From Ichthyophis bannanicus (taxonomy: Eukaryota; Chordata; Amphibia; Gymnophiona; Ichthyophiidae): a stretch of DNA of 64,000 nt. Below the pieces are notes generated by a model. That model was not told the DNA's origin, ran no database searches, and saw only the letters and a program-made list of their open reading frames with translations. Positions 59,677 through 64,000 of this stretch are shown here, one piece after another; the stretch's first letter is position 1, and every line of letters begins with the position of its first letter. The stretch lies in NCBI GenBank assembly GCA_033557465.1, contig CM066033.1, positions 590,394,438-590,458,437 on the forward strand. Reading direction: 5' to 3'. A program made the position numbers and the translations under genes.

Positions 59677-61930
59677 TAAAGTAATTATATGCAGACAGCA
59701 TAAGTCCTATATGAAAAGTCTAGCAAGCACAATACTGAAAACAGTACATAAGCCCCAGTAATAAAATGATTCTGCCCCAAGCAGTGCAGGCTATCCAAAC
59801 TTCTTGCCTTAGTCATTCTAGTAAAAAACCTTAATTTACCCTGCTGAATGCAGGACTAATGGAGAAGGAAAGATCCCAGCTGCACTACTCCCCCCAACCA
59901 ATCCTTGACCCAGCACAGCTAGCACAGAATATTTACCAAAACATTTTCCCAATTTTTTTTGCCTGTAGATTGATGGTTATCTTTATTATTTTGGTATTTT
60001 CTATATTAAACAGATGCATTTTCGTTTAGTGCATCTTCTCAAGTTTATTTTGTCCCCTCATTTCCTTGTCTTAAAACTTATTTCCCTGTCTTCCTATTAT
60101 TTTTTTAGTATGTCTGTTCCCTTTCTGTGTTTCTCTTCCAATTGGGAGATTACCTTCACTCATCTTTAAGTCTTACCCCTTCCTTTCCTTATCCTTCATG
60201 ACTCTTCCCTGCACCATGAACCCCTCAACTAACAACCCTTTTCTGAACTTCCCTCATCAACCCTCCTCTTCACTCAGTTTCTCTCCCAGTCATCTTCATC
60301 TCTCTGGACTCTTCTTTCTTCTGCAGAAGTCCACCTTCTTGCAGCCCAGGTCCTCTTAGTCCAATCCCTCTTCTCTTCACTAACCATGCCCCCTCCTCAT
60401 TGTAGTTTTTCAGTCTTATGTCCCCACTTCTGGCCCTCTTCATTCCTTATTATTATTTACACAAGCCTCTCAAACCCAAGATGGGGCACAAAATTTACAC
60501 AAAAATATGAAACAGAAACAAGCATCCTCCCTCAATTTCTCAAACACCTCTATCAGCTCCTTACCCCACCCCCAGAATGTTCCTCACCTTCCTGTAACTC
60601 CTTTTCCTTTTCCCTGCACCTCTCTCGCACACACTGCTAGAGCTCCCTCACTTCCCTGCAGTCCCATTGGTCAGACATTCCTTGTCCAATCAATAGGTTG
60701 CAGGGGAGGCAGGAACAGTAGCAAAAGAAACAGAGGTGCTTCCTTCCTGCCATCCTCCCTTGCAGCTCTGCATCACAGAGCTCAGAGTTCTCAACCAGGG
60801 GGGAGAGCAGGAGAGAATAAAGGGTATGCTCAAGCAACTAGCACCTATACTACTGGAGTACTGCTCACTGTACCAACTTCAGATGCACACAGCACTTCAC
60901 TGATGTCAGATAAAATTTGATATGTTAGAGTGGTTATTTAGTAAGCACCAGAGATCTTATGATCATATCACGCATCTAATGTGTTGAAAATGTTTTCCTT
61001 CAAATTCTAGCAATGCTGTCAAAAATAAAGTAAGGTGTTATTTCCTGAGCCACCACAAATTCTATTTTAATTCCAGTAACTCATTAATCTCAGTAAATGA
61101 AAAAAAAATTAAACTGAAAATGCAATAAAAGATTCCTCAGACAATGCCTTTAACAATAATGGAATTTGGCCCAGGTCTTGATAATTTTTCTTAACATTTA
61201 GGAGCCAGCAGCTAAGATCCAGTGGGAGAGGGGGCGGTAATTTCTTTGGAAGGCCTAAATATAAAATATTATAATTCAAGCACAATAGAATCAATGTCTG
61301 GACAATCTTTTGTAGGTAAGCCAAAGAAAATACATCTCAGATTTGCCTCATCTTGCATAAATAACAAAAAGTACTAACATAAGTCACTCAAAGTTCCCAA
61401 ACTTAAACAAAATACAATTTACAGACAAAAAAAAAACACACCTCATGCTGGATCGGGGGTTGGTTGGTAGGAAGAGAACCACAGTACATTTTACAGAACC
61501 AACCAATAAAGTGCTATGATGCATTCACCAGAATCTTAGAGTTAATGCTTTGCAGCACAAGGCTCCACCAAAACTTAAAACCAATGTACAAAACAGGGTC
61601 AGCCCTACCATCAGGCAGACTAGAAAGGCAGTGCAACAATGGCACTTTGAAGTGGCTAGCATCACCCACCTCTTCCCCTTGCTCCTGTACCGCTATTCCC
61701 CTGATGGGGCAGAAGATGCAAAAAACAAAAGTACAGCTAAAGGCCTTTTAGCATTCCTACATACTCTAGGCCTGTTGTATCCTGCCTTCTCCAAAAGGAA
61801 GTCTATGCCAGAGGAGACAGAATGCAACAGGCCTGCAGCATGCACAGGCAAGTTCCAGAAGCTTTAGAGAAGCCCCACTATGCACCTGCCACTTTCCGCC
61901 TGCTGCCATAACATGGACAAGGGATGGTAA
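59677..61930. other. Unassigned sequence
   Basis: No convincing gene. A pyrimidine-rich tract (about 60050-60620) produces open frames of low complexity. 61464-61867 has overlapping short frames, but no family signature. Part of the last few hundred bases may be the left end of DIRS-F, whose internal complementary region lies at 61940-62010. Confidence 0.45.
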
Positions 61931-62608
61931 GCGAGGACTTATATCCTGCTGTCCATGGAGAACATCTGCTACAGATAAGTAACTATTTTCTCACAGGAAA
62001 AGCAGGATAGCAAAGCCCTTACAAATGGATTCCCTAGCTATAGACTGACTTCAACAGAAAAAGGGGACAATAAGGAACATCCAAGGTGCTGCAGACAGGT
62101 ACACACCAACAATATTTTTCGTGGCAACTCCCCCCCCCCCCCCCCCCCGCCCATTTTTTTTTTTTTTTTAAACAGAATTTGTTTTTGGAAGCCAGCCTGG
62201 AAATAAAAGAAATGGGCCAAGAAGGTATGGAATTGAATTCTAAGTTTCACAGAGATTCTGGAGAATGGACTGGCCAAACTCTGTCATCTCAGAAGTCTCA
62301 TTCTAGACCACATGGAATGTAAACGTATGGATCAAGTCCATGTTGCAGCCTTGCAAATCTCTTCCATGGATGCTGTTGATCTCTAGTGGACATTGTATGG
62401 CTCTGACAGTGTCAAGCCTGCCTGAGCATAAGCGAAGGAAAAAAATTCTACTAGCCAAGTGGAAAGAGCAAGTATATATGACGACGATAGCCCCCAGCTT
62501 GCTTGAGATAAAAAATTTTTTAAAAAAACGAAGATTTGGGTGAACTTTCTAAAGGATCTAATCCTCTCCAAATAGAAGACTAAGGCTCTCTTGCAGTCCA
62601 ATGTGCAT
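61931..62608 (-). mobile_element. DIRS-F: fragment with internal complementary region and recombinase end
   Basis: TATCCTGCTGTCCATGGAGA, ACATCTGCTACAGATAAGTA and CTATTTTCTCACAGGAAAAG parallel the internal complementary regions of DIRS-B and DIRS-D. Minus-strand 62601-62383 reads DCKRALVFYLERIRSFRKF, matching DCKRALAFYLQRTQQHRKS of the DIRS-B recombinase. A C17/T15 homopolymer block (about 62120-62170) has grown inside it. The recombinase is cut at 62608 by DIRS-G. Confidence 0.75.
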
Positions 62609-62994
62609 AAGGTGACATTTTACTTACCAGTTAATGTCCTTTCCTTCAGTCCTACTAGACCAGTTGGGTGTGTTCCCTTACCAGTAGATTGGTGGAGACA
62701 ATGAAAAGCTCAGGTTTCAATGACATCACTCCCATACCTCGGCCATCAGAGGCTCTTCAGTATTCGTCCCAAAGCATATGGGAGAAACGTAGCAAGTCTC
62801 ACACAACCTCAACTGTGGGCAATAATGAGTAATCAACAGTACAGAATTATGTACAGGAACACAAACAGAAGGCTGTCAGTAGAAGATGAACCTGCAGAGC
62901 CAAGGATAAAAGTCATAGCAGACCCAAGGATAATGCAGCAGAAGAACAGAACAAATATAGTTTCAGGGGCACGCCCTGGACTGTTCTAGCAGGA

Positions 62995-63085
62995 CTTAAG
63001 AAAAAGGCATTAACTGGTTAAGTAAAATGTCACCTTCCATATCATCCTGCTAGACCAGTCCAGACAAGTGGGATGTACCAAAGCT
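62995..63085. repeat. DIRS-G internal complementary region
   Basis: The reverse complement of the left tip joins the sequence expected for the reverse complement of the right tip. The right tip is known from DIRS-E (GGTCTAGCAGGACGATAT), and CCATATCATCCTGCTAGACC matches its inverse with few differences. Confidence 0.8.
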
Positions 63086-63191
63086 ATAACGCCACTAGGC
63101 AGGAAGAGAACATCAGCTCGCAAAACCCTTCAGCCAAAGGCTGCCCGTGCATGGACATCCAAGTGGTAATGCTTAAAGTGGAAAGTGATGC

Positions 63192-63948
63192 CTACACTGC
63201 TGCCCGACAAATGTCTGCAGGGGCTACCAAGCCCTGCTCTCCGCCCATGAGGACACATGTGCTTGGGTAGAATAGGGGCACAACACCCCCCCCCCCCCAA
63301 AACGGACAGTTCTGCAACAGGTACGCAGAGGCAATAGCTTTCTTAATCCAGCACTTCCATGTCAACTTGGCTGCTGCTTCACCCTTGCGCAGGCTAGCAA
63401 ACGGCGCACTAAGATGACTAGACTTACAAAAGCAATTCGTAACCACCAGGTATTGGAGGAGCGCCCTCCAGAATTCCACCAGGCAAAGATCCCTATCCTT
63501 CACCTGACACTGCTCCTTTGAGGAGGAGGATAGGTAGCACTTGGTTCACATAAAATGAAAAAAGCACCTTAAGCAAGAAGGAAGGCACAAGCATAATGAA
63601 AACTGCCTTCTTCAAAAAGAACAGAGCCTGCAGCTCAGAGATCCACCTTAAGGAACAAATCGTGACCAAAACCACCGTCTTCAGTATCAAATCTTTAAGG
63701 TAGTATGCTTCAATGACTCAAAGAGCACTGCCATCAGGGCCCTGAGCACCAAACAGATCCCAGGAAGGGATCACATACCGAAGGGGAGAATGCAAACACC
63801 AAAACCCCTGGAGAAAACACGACACATCCAGGTGCAAAGCCAGACACTTGCCCACTTCCAGACCCCAGAAACAAGCCAGAGCTGCCGCCTGAACTTTTAG
63901 AAAGCTAAGGGAAAGGCCCTTCTCTAGACCATCCTGTAGAAAGGTCAA
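63192..63948 (-). pseudogene. DIRS-G tyrosine recombinase, decayed and partial
   Basis: Successive minus-strand frames give FLQDGLEKGLSLSFLKVQAA (compare FLQAGFDKGLAHSSLRVQLA in DIRS-A), VTICSLRWISELQALF (arginine block, with ARR changed to LRW) and GEAAAKLTWKCWIKKAIASAYLL. The His-x-x-Arg block is STCVLMG, so the histidine and arginine are not both preserved. Three frames are needed to read it. It lies just inside the internal complementary region, as in the other copies. Confidence 0.78.
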
Positions 63949-64000
63949 CAGGGAGGGCTACTTAGCTGCCTCAGAAGCCAACTGACGTGTGCCGCAACAA

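Larger units (their letters stand above)
62609..64000 (-). mobile_element. DIRS-G: left end and recombinase, running off the window
   Basis: The left tip AAGGTGACATTTTACTTACC starts at about 62609, inside the DIRS-F recombinase. The terminal repeat (62640-62760) matches the DIRS-E right end in inverse. An internal complementary region lies at about 62995-63085 (TTAAGTAAAATGTCACCTT then CCATATCATCCTGCTAGACC). Only the 3' part of the element, that is the recombinase, falls in the window. Confidence 0.85.

Noticed and set aside
60050..60620. Pyrimidine-rich region with open frames as a gene
   Set aside because: Low-complexity composition explains the open frames; no start context, domain or codon signal stands out.
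62117..62170. C-run followed by T-run as a regulatory element
   Set aside because: Homopolymer expansion within a degenerate DIRS recombinase; may also be sequencing noise.
1..64000. CRISPR arrays or prokaryotic operons
   Set aside because: No regularly spaced short repeats. The gene content is entirely eukaryotic transposable elements.

Overview
The window is a stretch of a large, repeat-laden vertebrate genome. I see no intact host gene. The repeat mix suggests an amphibian, and my best guess, with moderate confidence, is a caecilian. That mix comprises several DIRS-type tyrosine-recombinase retrotransposon families, CR1 LINEs with an SGNH-esterase ORF1, two full-length L1-type LINEs, a Penelope-like element, a Tc1 transposon, an L2 fragment with tRNA-derived SINEs, and hAT MITEs. 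Almost every coding-looking stretch belongs to a transposable element, and most are broken by stops or indels.

Layout: 1-1109 unassigned; 1110-1578 a broken CGGBP1-like fragment; 1802-7832 a structurally complete DIRS element (A) on the minus strand; 8680-10309 a dead Tc1 transposon; 10755-17342 a Penelope-like element in a head-to-head inverted arrangement, split by a CR1 copy (13224-16938) whose ORF2 is open over about 910 codons. At 17343-32250 lies a nest. A DIRS left end (17343-17415) abuts a second CR1 (17416-28677). That CR1 is interrupted by DIRS-B (19415-26165) and by a hAT MITE (27318-27687). DIRS-B itself carries an unrecognised 1.5-kb insertion with a 300-codon ORF (21478-22981). 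A 3'-truncated DIRS-C (28678-32250) follows.

32291-44050 is an old DIRS-E split by DIRS-D (33719-41502). DIRS-D in turn holds a CR1 fragment and a LINE-tail scrap, and DIRS-E holds SINEs. 44090-44945 is an L2-like LINE 3' end. 45437-59661 is an L1 (L1a) bounded by a 15-bp target-site duplication. It contains two SINEs and a second L1 (L1b, 51329-58339), which itself contains a second copy of the hAT MITE. 59677-61930 is unassigned. 61931-62608 is a DIRS fragment (F) cut by DIRS-G (62609 to beyond the window end).

How the parts work together: each DIRS element carries gag, reverse transcriptase/RNase H, a methyltransferase-like domain and a tyrosine recombinase. Unequal terminal inverted repeats and an internal complementary region reproduce the ends of the circular intermediate. 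In the three copies with both junctions readable (A, B, D), both junctions carry AAA and no target duplication is seen. The LINEs carry APE endonuclease plus reverse transcriptase. The SINEs carry tRNA-like promoters and a tail resembling that of the L2 copy, so L2 probably mobilises them. The most interesting unexplained item is the 1.5-kb insertion in DIRS-B, which has a 6-bp flanking duplication and a hairpin next to each end.
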